From assembly GCA_965220265.1 (NCBI GenBank), contig CBDCPM010000004.1:3782001-3846000 (forward strand): a stretch of DNA of 64,000 nucleotides, in the 5' to 3' direction. Of this stretch, positions 47,274-56,352 are shown in pieces. The translations under genes and the position numbers were made by a program. Below the pieces are notes generated by a model. That model ran no database searches and was not told the DNA's origin. It saw only the letters and a program-made list of their open reading frames with translations. Origin of the DNA: Bin87 sp965220265. Lineage in GTDB: Bacteria > Chloroflexota > Dehalococcoidia > Lucifugimonadales > UBA3495. Every line of letters starts with the position of its first letter. The first letter of the stretch is position 1.

Positions 47274-48173
47274 TTACACCAGTCCCAGGCTGCGACACAT
47301 CTCCAACATGGCCTTAGCGGTTTCCTCGTGGGCCACGTCGACCATATCGCCAGCGTAGGTCACGGCTGCCGTACCCTGGCGCCGGCTCTCTTCCATGGCG
47401 TCCAGCAATCCCTGCCAGAAGGCAATCTCTTCGGGCGTCGGCGTGAAGATATCGTTCACAATTGCTACGTGGGAGGGATGAATCAGGTGCATCCCCGTGT
47501 ATCCCAAGGCTTTCAGGTTGTTGGACCAGTAGCGTAGACCCTCAAGGTCACGAATGTCGAACCAACCGCCGCTGATGGGCCACTGGATCCCGGCGGCCCG
47601 GCTGTCCATCAGGACCTTGCTGCGCAGGTAAAGAGTTTCCGCGCCCTCCAGGGTCCAGCGGTAACCCACGCTGCGGGCGGTATCCCCTCCCTTGCCACCG
47701 CTCCCGCCCATATGGGCGACCCGGTCCGATGCCATGGCGATCTCGTAGGCCATGCGGATTCCGGACGCCGTCTCCAGCCCGGGGTCGATGCAGACGGTGT
47801 TCAGCTCCATGCCGGCCTTGCGCTCGAAATAGCGCAGCAGCACGTCCGCTTCAACCACGTCCGCCGGAGTTTCGACCTTGGGCAGCAGGATGCCGTAGAG
47901 CCCGGGCCGGGTGACCGCTTCCAGGTCGAACCCGGTCAACCCGGTCTCCAGCCGGTTCACTCTCACGAAAAGGGTCTGCCCGCGTTCAGACAGTTCGTCT
48001 ATCATCCTGGCGACCAGCGGGCGCGCCGCGTCCTTGTCGTACTCCGGAACCGAGTCCTCCAGATCCAGGATCAGCGCGTCCGGGCCATACTGGGGCGCCT
48101 TGCGCATCCAGTCTTCCTTGTTCCCAGGCACGAACATGACGGAGCGCAGGGGCTTGGTGGTGATTCGGGGCAT
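47274..48173 (-). CDS. CitE-like HpcH/HpaI aldolase/citrate lyase family protein
   Basis: A 299-residue TIM-barrel lyase. RSVMFVPGNKEDWMRKAPQY and DALILDLEDSVPEYDKDAAR place the metal-binding Asp/Glu typical of CitE-like proteins; LFVRVNRLETG, GILLPKVETPADV and YTGMHLIHPSHVAIVNDIFT are further conserved blocks. Family members include citrate lyase beta and malyl-/methylmalyl-CoA lyases and thioesterases. The start ATG 48173 is preceded by AGGAGA at 11 nt. The CaiB-type CoA-transferase lies upstream on the same strand, 127 bp away, suggesting a CoA-ester pathway. Confidence 0.88.
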   Translation of the reverse strand: MPRITTKPLRSVMFVPGNKEDWMRKAPQYGPDALILDLEDSVPEYDKDAARPLVARMIDELSERGQTLFVRVNRLETGLTGFDLEAVTRPGLYGILLPKVETPADVVEADVLLRYFERKAGMELNTVCIDPGLETASGIRMAYEIAMASDRVAHMGGSGGKGGDTARSVGYRWTLEGAETLYLRSKVLMDSRAAGIQWPISGGWFDIRDLEGLRYWSNNLKALGYTGMHLIHPSHVAIVNDIFTPTPEEIAFWQGLLDAMEESRRQGTAAVTYAGDMVDVAHEETAKAMLEMCRSLGLV

Positions 48174-48300
48174 GGTTGTGTTTCTCCTGAAACGACCGGG
48201 GCAGGTTAAATTGGGGATGGCTTCCGATGGGATGGTTCCCGATGGGTATGCGTAGCGAAATCTCGCTGAGGACAGCCTGACTATGCCTACAGGGCGAAGC

Positions 48301-49527
48301 CTAGATCACGCCGTCGCCCTGCAGCGCGGCCAATCCATCCGCATCCACACCGCAAAGCGCCTTGAGCACCTCGGCGTTGTGCATGCCCAGGGACGGCGCG
48401 CCCGGAACGTCGGGGAGCGGCTGGCCGTCAAACAACACTGGAAAGCCGGCGACCACCTCGTCCACTTCGCCGTTGAAGGCCGCGTTGAGCATCGGCCTCA
48501 ACGCCCCTCGATCACGGAAATGATCGTCATCCAGGATTTCGGGCACCGTGCGGACCGGAGCGCAGGGCACGTCGCCGGCAGACAGACACTCGAGCGCCTC
48601 GGCCCGGCTCATTTCGCCGATGCGGGCCTGGACTTCAGCTCGCGCAGCGCCAGCGTTCTCCGACCTGATCTGGTAACGCGCAAATCGGTCGTCTTCGATG
48701 AGTTCGGGCGTTCCGATTGCGTTGCACAGGCGACGCCACTGGTCGTCGCTGGCGGCGGTGATGATGACGGCGCCGTCACTGGCCTGGTACTGGCCGGTGG
48801 GGCCGCTGCGGCTGTTGTTACCGGTGCGCAATGGGATGCCAGCCGCCATGTCCTCTTCCAGGTTTTCCATCAACATCAATGACGCGAGAGTGTCCATCAT
48901 CGACACGTCCAGGTAAGCTCCCCGGCCGGTACGCTCCTTTTCTCGCAGGGCGGCCAAAATGGCTGTAGACGCGAACATCGGGGTCACCAAATCGCCGATG
49001 TAGAAACCCACCCGGGTCGGCGGTCCATCGGGCTCGCCGTTGATGTCCATCAAGCCGCTCATACCCTGGATCTGCGGGTCGTGGGCCGGCTGCTGGGCGT
49101 AAGGGCCGGTCTGGCCGTATCCGGAGATGCTGGCGTAGATGACGCCCGGGTTCACTGTAGCCACGTCCGGGTAACCGAGGCCCAGCCGGGTCATCGAGCC
49201 GGGCGCCAGGTTCTCCAGGACCACGTCGGATTGGCGAGCCATTTCGAGAAACAGTTCCCGACCACGCGGGTTCCTCAAGTCCAGGGTTACGCTCTTGACG
49301 CCCTGGCTCCGCTTCAAAAACCGTGTTGCGATGTGCTTCCCGGTTCGTTGCTCAGAATGTATCCCGTCGGGACCGGCGAAAGGACCATTGCCGCGCACCG
49401 GATCTCCCCGGCCGGGTATCTCGATTTTAATTACCTCCGCGCCCAAACGCGCCAGCGTCATACTCAGGAATGGTCCGGCGAGGAACACGGTAACGGCCAA
49501 AACCCGCAAGTCTGAAAGTGGCTGCAT
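48301..49527 (-). CDS. CaiB/BaiF family CoA-transferase
   Basis: A 408-residue type III CoA-transferase. It begins MQPLSDLRVLAVTVFLAGPF and has GAEVIKIEIPGRGDPVRG, SVTLDLRNPRGRELFLEMAR, SDVVLENLAPGSMTRLGLGY and ASISGYGQTGPYAQQPAHDP, the ordered blocks of the family. The catalytic Asp is expected in the GMSGLMDINGEPDG region. It transfers CoA between carboxylic acids; the substrate is unknown. With the CitE-like gene downstream it may activate and then cleave a hydroxy acid. It is transcribed divergently from the FAD oxidase gene at 49682. Confidence 0.9.
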   Translation of the reverse strand: MQPLSDLRVLAVTVFLAGPFLSMTLARLGAEVIKIEIPGRGDPVRGNGPFAGPDGIHSEQRTGKHIATRFLKRSQGVKSVTLDLRNPRGRELFLEMARQSDVVLENLAPGSMTRLGLGYPDVATVNPGVIYASISGYGQTGPYAQQPAHDPQIQGMSGLMDINGEPDGPPTRVGFYIGDLVTPMFASTAILAALREKERTGRGAYLDVSMMDTLASLMLMENLEEDMAAGIPLRTGNNSRSGPTGQYQASDGAVIITAASDDQWRRLCNAIGTPELIEDDRFARYQIRSENAGAARAEVQARIGEMSRAEALECLSAGDVPCAPVRTVPEILDDDHFRDRGALRPMLNAAFNGEVDEVVAGFPVLFDGQPLPDVPGAPSLGMHNAEVLKALCGVDADGLAALQGDGVI

Positions 49528-49681
49528 TCTTACGTTCCGCCTATTCTAGGGTGCCCGTTGGCGGATAGCACACGCCCCGCCCAACGCGACGGGAGTGTAA
49601 CACGCAGGCGCATCCAATCGGGTTTCACGCTCGTAGGCAAAGGCAGCGCGCCAAAGCGCAAGAAGGACGAAAATACTGACG

Positions 49682-51088
49682 ATGCAAAGAGTTGAACCCA
49701 TAACCGTCAATGATATTCATTCGCAACTGAACGAAACCGGTGTACGGGAAATCATTGCTCCTCATTCTGTCTCGGAGGCGCGGCAGGCTGTAACCGCGGT
49801 TCGCAACGCCGGACAAAGCCTCAGCATTGCGGGCGGCTTTCATTCCATGGGCGGTCAGCAATTCCTGTCTGACGGGACGCTGCTGGATACACGGCATCTG
49901 CGCCGCATAGTCGCGTTGGACGCGGAGAGAGGTATTGTCACCGTGGAAGCGGGGATCCTTTGGTCGGAGCTGGTAACCGGACTCCGCGAACTGCAGCAGG
50001 ACCGTCCACGGCGCTGGAGCGTCGTGCAGAAGCAGACCGGGGCGGACCGGCTCAGCGTCGGCGGCGCCCTGGCGGCAAACGGCCACGGCCGCGGTCTCAC
50101 CTATCGACCCATTGTCCAGGACGTGGATGCGTTCGAAATGATTGACGCCGACTCCAACCTGGTCAGATGCGACCGAAAGCACAACTCCGACCTTTTCCGG
50201 CTGGTCATCGGCGGTTACGGGCTGTTCGGCGTGATAACCAGCGTCGACCTGCGCCTCATGCCAGCCCACCGCGTGCGCCGCGTGGTGGAAATTACCACCA
50301 TCGACAGGCTGGAATCCCATTTCAAGGAGCGGATCGCGGACGGTTTCACCTACGGCGATTTCCAGTACCGCACCGACGAGGACTCGCCGGGGTTCTTGAG
50401 TGACGGCGTCCTGTCCTGCTATCGGCCGATTGGCAATGAGGAGGCCCCAACCACCTCGCAGCCGCAAAACATGCTCACCGAGGCCGCCTGGCGGCAACTG
50501 CTCTATTGGTCCCATGCCGACAAGGCCCGCGCTTTCGATGAATATGCCGGCTTCTACCGGAGCACCGACGGACAGACCTACGACAGCGACACCTTCCAGC
50601 TTAGCCAGTACATAGACCATTATCACCATGAACTCGACCGGCGGCTTGGGCGCGCCGTCCCGGGCTCCGAGACGATTACCGAACTATACGTGCCGTTGCC
50701 GGAACTGCCGGGCTTCATGGAAGCGGCGGCCTCTGAATTGCGGCGTCGGGAAGCTAATGTGATATACGGCACCATACGCCTCATCGAGCGCGACGACGAA
50801 ACGGTCCTCAACTGGGCCAGGCAACGCTACGCCTGCATCGTCGTCAATCTTCACGTGGACCACGATCCGTCCGGTATCCGGCGCGTGGGCGACACGCTGC
50901 GGGCCCTCATCTACCTGGCAATCGACCGCGACGGCAGCTATTTCCTCACCTACAATAAATTCGCCACGCCCGACCAGTTGGCGGCGTGCTACCCGCGGTT
51001 TTCGGAGTTCCTGTCCTGCAAGACGCATTACGATCCGCACGGCGTGTTTTCCAGCGACTGGTTCCGGACGTACGCCGGGGAGTCATGA
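49682..51088 (+). CDS. FAD-linked oxidase (PCMH/VAO-type)
   Basis: A 468-residue flavoprotein. The FAD-binding PCMH domain has QSLSIAGGFHSMGGQQFLSD, LRRIVALDAERGIVTVEAGI and RLSVGGALAANGHGRGLTYR, with GGYGLFGVITSVDLRLMPAH closing it. The second half is the less conserved substrate domain, ending TPDQLAACYPRFSEFLSCKT. HYDPHGVFSSDW near the C-terminus is typical of aldonolactone/glycolate-type oxidases. First gene of a likely operon: the next gene overlaps by 4 bp (ATGA). Substrate unknown, probably an alpha-hydroxy acid or lactone. Confidence 0.88.
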   Translation: MQRVEPITVNDIHSQLNETGVREIIAPHSVSEARQAVTAVRNAGQSLSIAGGFHSMGGQQFLSDGTLLDTRHLRRIVALDAERGIVTVEAGILWSELVTGLRELQQDRPRRWSVVQKQTGADRLSVGGALAANGHGRGLTYRPIVQDVDAFEMIDADSNLVRCDRKHNSDLFRLVIGGYGLFGVITSVDLRLMPAHRVRRVVEITTIDRLESHFKERIADGFTYGDFQYRTDEDSPGFLSDGVLSCYRPIGNEEAPTTSQPQNMLTEAAWRQLLYWSHADKARAFDEYAGFYRSTDGQTYDSDTFQLSQYIDHYHHELDRRLGRAVPGSETITELYVPLPELPGFMEAAASELRRREANVIYGTIRLIERDDETVLNWARQRYACIVVNLHVDHDPSGIRRVGDTLRALIYLAIDRDGSYFLTYNKFATPDQLAACYPRFSEFLSCKTHYDPHGVFSSDWFRTYAGES

Positions 51089-51540
51089 TGCCAGCGGCCA
51101 CTGGCCCCAAACTGTGGTCCGTCGTTGCGGTCGCAGCGCTTTCGGCCGCGTTCCTGGTCCGGGTGGCGGGACAGGCCGTCCAGCGGTGGTTCCCGCAGGG
51201 ATTTCTGCCTCCCTTCGAAGCCTGGCAAGGCAGCGGTATTCCGTACCCCTCGCTGCTGGCGTGCCAGATTGTCATCATCGCCCTGTTGGCCGTGGCGATT
51301 TGCAGCATGGTGCACCGGGCGCGGTTATTGAGCGGGAAGGGCAGCCGGTGGGTGATGATCATCGGATGCGCGTATTTCGTCCTTATGCTGGCGCGCTTGG
51401 TGCTCGGCTTGACCGTCCTTGGTGACTCCGCCTGGTTTACGGCCTGGATTTCCGCGCTTCTGCACCTGGACCTGGCGATCGTTATCATCCTTTGGGGCCG
51501 GGACCAGCATCGCCTCGCCCGGACCGGCAACACCGGATGA
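51085..51540 (+). CDS. Four-helix membrane protein, unknown
   Basis: A 151-residue integral membrane protein with four hydrophobic segments (SVVAVAALSAAFLVRVAGQA, LLACQIVIIALLAVAICSMV, MIIGCAYFVLMLARLVLGLT, WISALLHLDLAIVIILWGRD). It overlaps the FAD oxidase gene by 4 bp and is 3 bp ahead of the membrane molybdoenzyme gene, so it is probably a membrane anchor or electron-transfer partner. The single His in LLHLDLA is not enough to claim heme binding. I do not recognise the family. Confidence 0.6.
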   Translation: MMPAATGPKLWSVVAVAALSAAFLVRVAGQAVQRWFPQGFLPPFEAWQGSGIPYPSLLACQIVIIALLAVAICSMVHRARLLSGKGSRWVMIIGCAYFVLMLARLVLGLTVLGDSAWFTAWISALLHLDLAIVIILWGRDQHRLARTGNTG

Positions 51541-51543
51541 GCG

Positions 51544-52575
51544 ATGCGTTTCCCTTGGGCCAACATCGCGCTCATCGTCCTGGTCGTCGCCGAGTTGCTG
51601 ACCGGCTACCTGGGCCTCACCCACTCCAACCCCGAGTGGATCGGCGCGATGCACCTGCACCGGATCTTTGGGTTCGCCATCCTGGCGCTCTTCGCGTGGA
51701 AATCGCGGAACATCCTCGGTTCGCTGCGTACCGGGAGCAACTGGCGCGGGTCCTTGAACTCGATGCTGTGGTCCATCGTGCTGCTGCTGGGGCTCCTGAT
51801 TGTGCTCGCCCTCGGACTGGCTTGGAGCCACCTCGGCGCTTACAGTTGGCTGGGTTTCTCCGGCACGACCATCCACATGAACCTGGCGTGGATGCTGATA
51901 CCCCTGCTGCTTTGGCATTCGTTCCGGCACCGGATCAGCCTGCGCTCGCGTTATCTGGTTGACCGCCGTCACGTACTCCGGGTAATCGGTCTGGCAATGG
52001 CCGGTTTATTGGCCTGGAGGACCGCGGAGTTGGCCGGAGTGTTGGCAAGCGGCCCGGGCGCCGGCCGTCGGTTCACGGGCTCATACCCCGAAAACGGCTC
52101 TGATTTTCCGGTCACCATGTGGCTGAATGACCGGGTGCCCGCCATCGACGCTTCGACCTGGAACCTCCGGGTCGAAGGTCATGTGGAAGCCCCGTATCGC
52201 ATGGGACTTGGGGAGCTCCAGGCGTGGAACGAAAAACTCACCGCGACCCTGGACTGCACCGGCGGATGGCACACCACTCGGGAGTGGGAGGGCATACCGG
52301 TTGCCCAACTGCTGGCGCAAGCCAAACTCAAACCCGGAGCCGGCAGTATCACGATCCGGTCGCGCACCGGATACTTCCGCAGATATTCACTGGCCGAAGC
52401 CGACCGCGCGTTGCTGGCCATCCGCGTGGGCGGCGAGCCGCTCTCCGCCGGACACGGTTTTCCGGCCCGAATGGTCGAGCCGCACAAGCGCGGCTATGAT
52501 TGGGTGAAGTGGGTGGATTCGATCACGGTCAACCAGACGGGTAAGCTGTGGCAACCGCCACTGCCGCTTACCTGA
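51544..52575 (+). CDS. Membrane-bound sulfite-oxidase-like molybdopterin protein
   Basis: A 343-residue protein. The N-terminal half has about four membrane helices with histidines (IGAMHLHRIFGFAILALFAW; TIHMNLAWMLIPLLLWHSFR) like a cytochrome b561-type heme domain. The C-terminal half is an Oxidored_molyb domain: PVTMWLNDRVPAIDASTWNL, the Mo-ligating Cys in LTATLDCTGGWHTTREWEGI, and PARMVEPHKRGYDWVKWVDS. This fusion suggests a periplasmic-side molybdoenzyme passing electrons to membrane heme. ATG 51544, 3 bp after the preceding gene. Substrate unknown. Confidence 0.82.
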   Translation: MRFPWANIALIVLVVAELLTGYLGLTHSNPEWIGAMHLHRIFGFAILALFAWKSRNILGSLRTGSNWRGSLNSMLWSIVLLLGLLIVLALGLAWSHLGAYSWLGFSGTTIHMNLAWMLIPLLLWHSFRHRISLRSRYLVDRRHVLRVIGLAMAGLLAWRTAELAGVLASGPGAGRRFTGSYPENGSDFPVTMWLNDRVPAIDASTWNLRVEGHVEAPYRMGLGELQAWNEKLTATLDCTGGWHTTREWEGIPVAQLLAQAKLKPGAGSITIRSRTGYFRRYSLAEADRALLAIRVGGEPLSAGHGFPARMVEPHKRGYDWVKWVDSITVNQTGKLWQPPLPLT

Positions 52576-52738
52576 ACGCGTCGTTGCGCCGCGCCAAGGT
52601 GCGCCGGGACGCCGCACATCCCGGGTGCGGGCCTGGCGTGTGCCGCAGATGCGCGGTTGGTCTGCTTCCCAGGGTTGGGGCGGGAGCGGGGGCTGTGCTA
52701 AAATCGGGACGCAAGTACTACCAGCAGCGAGGCGACTT

Positions 52739-55003
52739 ATGACCAACATCGTGCTCTCAAACACCAACTATAATGTCGTCGGCACGCGGCCTGTTCGCCA
52801 CGACGGCGCCGACAAGGTAACCGGGCGGGCCAAATACGGCGCGGACTTTGAAATGAGCGGGATGCTCTACGCAAAAGTTCTGCGTAGCCCCCACGCCCAC
52901 GCGAGAATTAAGTCCATCGACACCTCGGCCGCCGAAGCGCTGGCCGGCGTTCGCGGTGTTGTGACGGGCGCCGATTTGCCCATCGCCGGCAAGGAGAACC
53001 CCCCGATGTCGGCGCGCGCGGCCAGCAACAACATTCTGGCTGCCGACAAAGCCCTGTTCCGCGGGCACCCCATCGCGGCCGTTGCTGCCGACTCCGCACA
53101 CGTCGCCGAAGAGGCGGTCAACCTCATCAAGATCGAGTACGAAATCCTGAAGGCCAGCACCAATGTCCTGGACGCCATGAAGGACGACGCCGATCTGCTC
53201 CACGAGGACATGACCACCACCGAGTTCGGCGAGGAAACCGACAAGCACAGCAACGTCTCCAACCGTTTCGTTTACGAACAAGGCGATGTGGAAGCAGCGT
53301 TTGCGAGCGCCGACTTCGTCATCGAGCGGGAATTCAACACGCGCACCGTGCATCAGGGCTACATCGAGCCGCAGAACGCCTCCGCGTTCTGGAATGCCGA
53401 CGGATACCTGACGGTGTGGACCAGCACACAAGGCGCATTCGTTGCGCGCGACGCCTTGGCCGGCGTGCTCGATTTGCCAGTGTCCCGCATCAAGGTCGTG
53501 CCCATGGAGATCGGCGGCGGATTCGGCGGAAAAATCCCGCTTTACCTGGAGCCGGTGGCGGCGCTGCTTTCGAAGAAGACCGGCCGCCCCGTCAAGATGC
53601 AGATGAGCCGCACCGAGACGTTCGAGGCAACCGGCCCCACGGCCGGCGCGTACGTCAAGATCAAAATGGGAGCCAAGAACGACGGCACGCTGGTCGCCGC
53701 CGACGCGGTGCTGATGTATGAAGCTGGGGCATTCCCCGGATCTTCACCGGTGACCGCCGGCGCCCAGTGCGTGTTCTCTCCTTACGCCCTCGAAAACCAG
53801 CGGGTTGAGGGCTACGACGTGGTCACCAACAAGCCGCGCTCCTTCGCCTACCGCGCTCCTGGCGCGCCCATCTCCGCCTTCGGCGGCGAGCAGGTCGTTG
53901 ACGAACTGGCTGCCAAGTGCGGCATGGACCCGCTGGAGTTTCGCCTGAAGAACGCCAGCAAGGAGGGCAACCGCCGGGTCGACGGCCCGCAGTTCCGCGT
54001 GATCGGCAACGTTGAAACCCTGGAGGCCGCGAAGGACACGGACCACTACAAGTCCGAGCTCTCCGGCCCCAACCGTGGCCGGGGGGTGGCCAGTGGATAC
54101 TGGATGAACATCGGATTGGCGTCCAGCGCGAGCATCAGCGTCAACGCCGACGGCACCATTGGTTTGGTGGAGGGATCCACTGACATTGGCGGCTCTCGGG
54201 CGTCCATCGCCATGCAGGCGGCCGAAGTGCTTGGCATACCCGCCGAAGACGTCCGGCCCAGTGTCGGCGACACCGACGCGGTGGGTTACACCTTCCTGAC
54301 CGGCGGCAGTCGTACGACCTTCGCCACCGGCTGGGCGGCCTACGAGTGCGCCGAGGAAATCAAGCGCAAGATGATCGATCGCGCCGGCCAGATCTGGGAA
54401 AAGGACCCTTCGGAGATTGACCTGGCCGACGGCATCTTCAAGCACAACTCCGACGAGGACCTGCAGATGTCCTTCAAGGAACTGTCCTCGCAACTGGCGC
54501 GGACCGGCGGCCCCATCTCCGCGCAGGTCAGCGTCAGCCCCGGCGGCGAGGGTGGAGCCTTCGGCACCCACCTGGTGGACGTCGAAGTCGATCTCGACAC
54601 GGGCAAGGTGGACGTGCTGCGGTACACCGTGGTACAGGACGCCGGAAAGGCCATCCACCCCAGCTACGTCGAAGGCCAGATGCAGGGCGGCGCCGTACAG
54701 GGAATCGGTTGGGCGCTCAACGAAGAGTACTTCATGAACGACTCCGGCGACATGGTGAACTCCAGCTTCCTGGACTACCGGATGCCGACCAGCCTCGATC
54801 TGCCCATGATCGATACGGTCATCGTGGAGAAGGCCAACCCCGGACACCCCTATGGTGTGCGTGGCGTGGGCGAGGTGCCGATCGTTCCTCCCATGGCCGC
54901 CGTCGCCAACGCCATTCACGACGCCATCGGTATTCGCATGGATAATCTGCCCATGTCCCCCGGTGCCATCCTGGAACAGCTTTGGGACACCAACGGCAGC
55001 TGA
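52739..55003 (+). CDS. Molybdenum hydroxylase large subunit (CoxL/XDH-type)
   Basis: A 754-residue molybdopterin-binding catalytic subunit of the xanthine dehydrogenase family. The start is ATG 52739; upstream in-frame sequence lacks family similarity. Features: RHDGADKVTGRAKYGADFEM, VLRSPHAHARIKSIDTS, MEIGGGFGGKIPLYLEP (Mo-pterin glycine loop), SFAYRAPGAPISAFGGEQVV (active-site loop; no CoxL-type Cys-Ser pair, so not a genuine CO dehydrogenase), VDVEVDLDTGKVDVLRYTVV, and a Glu in GVRGVGEVPIVPP near the C-terminus at the catalytic-base position. The usual FAD and [2Fe-2S] subunits are not adjacent. It heads a cluster with the CMD-like gene and the double EthD-like gene. Confidence 0.9.
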   Translation: MTNIVLSNTNYNVVGTRPVRHDGADKVTGRAKYGADFEMSGMLYAKVLRSPHAHARIKSIDTSAAEALAGVRGVVTGADLPIAGKENPPMSARAASNNILAADKALFRGHPIAAVAADSAHVAEEAVNLIKIEYEILKASTNVLDAMKDDADLLHEDMTTTEFGEETDKHSNVSNRFVYEQGDVEAAFASADFVIEREFNTRTVHQGYIEPQNASAFWNADGYLTVWTSTQGAFVARDALAGVLDLPVSRIKVVPMEIGGGFGGKIPLYLEPVAALLSKKTGRPVKMQMSRTETFEATGPTAGAYVKIKMGAKNDGTLVAADAVLMYEAGAFPGSSPVTAGAQCVFSPYALENQRVEGYDVVTNKPRSFAYRAPGAPISAFGGEQVVDELAAKCGMDPLEFRLKNASKEGNRRVDGPQFRVIGNVETLEAAKDTDHYKSELSGPNRGRGVASGYWMNIGLASSASISVNADGTIGLVEGSTDIGGSRASIAMQAAEVLGIPAEDVRPSVGDTDAVGYTFLTGGSRTTFATGWAAYECAEEIKRKMIDRAGQIWEKDPSEIDLADGIFKHNSDEDLQMSFKELSSQLARTGGPISAQVSVSPGGEGGAFGTHLVDVEVDLDTGKVDVLRYTVVQDAGKAIHPSYVEGQMQGGAVQGIGWALNEEYFMNDSGDMVNSSFLDYRMPTSLDLPMIDTVIVEKANPGHPYGVRGVGEVPIVPPMAAVANAIHDAIGIRMDNLPMSPGAILEQLWDTNGS

Positions 55004-55031
55004 CTTTCGCGGACACAACGATGTCATTCAC

Positions 55032-55058
55032 CCGGCGGCGGTTGCCAATCGCCGCCGG
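55032..55058 (+). terminator. GC-rich hairpin after hydroxylase gene
   Basis: Perfect 9-bp stem CCGGCGGCG / CGCCGCCGG with a 9-nt loop, 29 bp after the stop at 55003. There is no T-tract, so it may be an mRNA-stabilising or attenuating hairpin rather than a full terminator. Confidence 0.45.
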
Positions 55059-55096
55059 TATTCGTAAGCGACAAGCCCATCAGGAGGCCACGAACC

Positions 55097-55645
55097 ATGG
55101 CTCGCGTACCCTTTGCCACCAGGGAAACAATGGACGCCGCCGGACAGGCGGTCTGGGATGAAATCGAAACCTCACGCGGTGGGGTGCAGCGCAACTACGC
55201 CGCGATCCTGAACAACCCTCAAGCGGCGAGCAATTTCGCCCATCTGGGCGGTTACGTCCGCTTTGAAACGCCGCTGCCGCCCCGGGTCAAAGCAGTGGCT
55301 GTCCTGACGGCGGCCCGCGAGGCCTGCGGCCACTACGTCTGGACGGTGAACCAACCGGCCGCCCGCAACGCCGGGCTGGGCGACGCCGAAATTTCCGCGA
55401 TCCACGAATACCGCGCCCCCAACGGGCTCACTGGCGACGATGCCGCAGTATCGGGTTTTGTGATCGAACTGCTGCGTCAGCACCGCATATCCGACGCCAC
55501 TTTCGCCGAGGTCGAGGGCATCATCGGCGACGCCGGCATCGTCGACCTGCTGGTGGTGGTCTCCTACTACCACGGCCTGGCCCACGCCCTGCAGGCCCTG
55601 GCGGTTGAGCTGCCCGACGGCACGGCGGACGCGCTGACTTACTGA
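55097..55645 (+). CDS. Carboxymuconolactone decarboxylase-like protein
   Basis: A 182-residue helical protein of the CMD/AhpD superfamily: FAHLGGYVRFETPLPPRVKA, VLTAAREACGHYVWTVNQPA (the conserved helix carrying a single Cys, without the CxxC of AhpD), and LLVVVSYYHGLAHALQALAV. Such proteins act in aromatic catabolism or as peroxide/aldehyde-handling accessories. The start ATG 55097 follows AGGAGG. It sits between the molybdenum hydroxylase and the EthD-like protein, a gene set common around uncharacterised catabolic hydroxylases. Confidence 0.8.
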   Translation: MARVPFATRETMDAAGQAVWDEIETSRGGVQRNYAAILNNPQAASNFAHLGGYVRFETPLPPRVKAVAVLTAAREACGHYVWTVNQPAARNAGLGDAEISAIHEYRAPNGLTGDDAAVSGFVIELLRQHRISDATFAEVEGIIGDAGIVDLLVVVSYYHGLAHALQALAVELPDGTADALTY

Positions 55646-55684
55646 GTTCACCCACCAACCGGACAAGACGAAGGAGGTTACGAC

Positions 55685-56341
55685 ATGCCCGCCGACTACG
55701 CGTACTTCGTTCAGATGGATATCCCGGCTGACTGGGAAGCCGAGTTCAATCGCGTCTACGACACCGAACACGCAAAATACCTGTGCCAAGCTCCGGGGGT
55801 GCACTCCTGCAACCGTTACGTGCTGGAATCGACGGACGCGGACAAGTTCGCCCAATACGCTGCTTTCTACGCCATCGACGAGCCGGGAGTGCCGTGGTCC
55901 GAGGGTTGGAGCATTGAGAGCGAAAAGGGCGATTGGGTGAACAAGATACGCCCCCGCGCTACCAATCGCACCCACACCATGCTGAAACGGACCTCCGACG
56001 CCGGCGACGAATCCACCGAAGCTCCGTACATCTTCGTGGTGCGTACCGACATCTCAGGCGAGGTCGAGGAGGAGTTCAACCGCCTCTACGATACCGTCCA
56101 TCTGCCCGGCCTGTGCGAGGTCGACGGTGTCCTGGGCGCTCGACGATACCGCGTGGAGACCACCAACGCCGACGGCTTTCCGAAGTACGCGGCCGTATAC
56201 CAGATCGACAACCCGTCAGTAATCGACTCCGATCCTTGGAAGGCCGCGGTGCAGGACGAATGGACCGCTAAAGTCCGCGACAAGTGCGTCGGCCTTACGC
56301 GAACCATCATGCGCCACGTGGCTCGACACCCCTCGGCCTGA
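55685..56341 (+). CDS. Two-domain EthD-like protein
   Basis: A 218-residue protein with two homologous halves: VQMDIPADWEAEFNRVYDTE and VVRTDISGEVEEEFNRLYDT, each followed by a PGVHSCNRY / VDGVLGARRY strand and a DADKFAQYAAFYAID / NADGFPKYAAVYQID strand. This is a duplicated ferredoxin-like dimeric barrel. It is a paralogue of the protein at 36877. The start ATG follows AAGGAGG. Part of the hydroxylase cluster; RNase HI follows after 11 bp and may be cotranscribed. Function unknown. Confidence 0.72.
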   Translation: MPADYAYFVQMDIPADWEAEFNRVYDTEHAKYLCQAPGVHSCNRYVLESTDADKFAQYAAFYAIDEPGVPWSEGWSIESEKGDWVNKIRPRATNRTHTMLKRTSDAGDESTEAPYIFVVRTDISGEVEEEFNRLYDTVHLPGLCEVDGVLGARRYRVETTNADGFPKYAAVYQIDNPSVIDSDPWKAAVQDEWTAKVRDKCVGLTRTIMRHVARHPSA

Positions 56342-56352
56342 AACCGGTGGCG

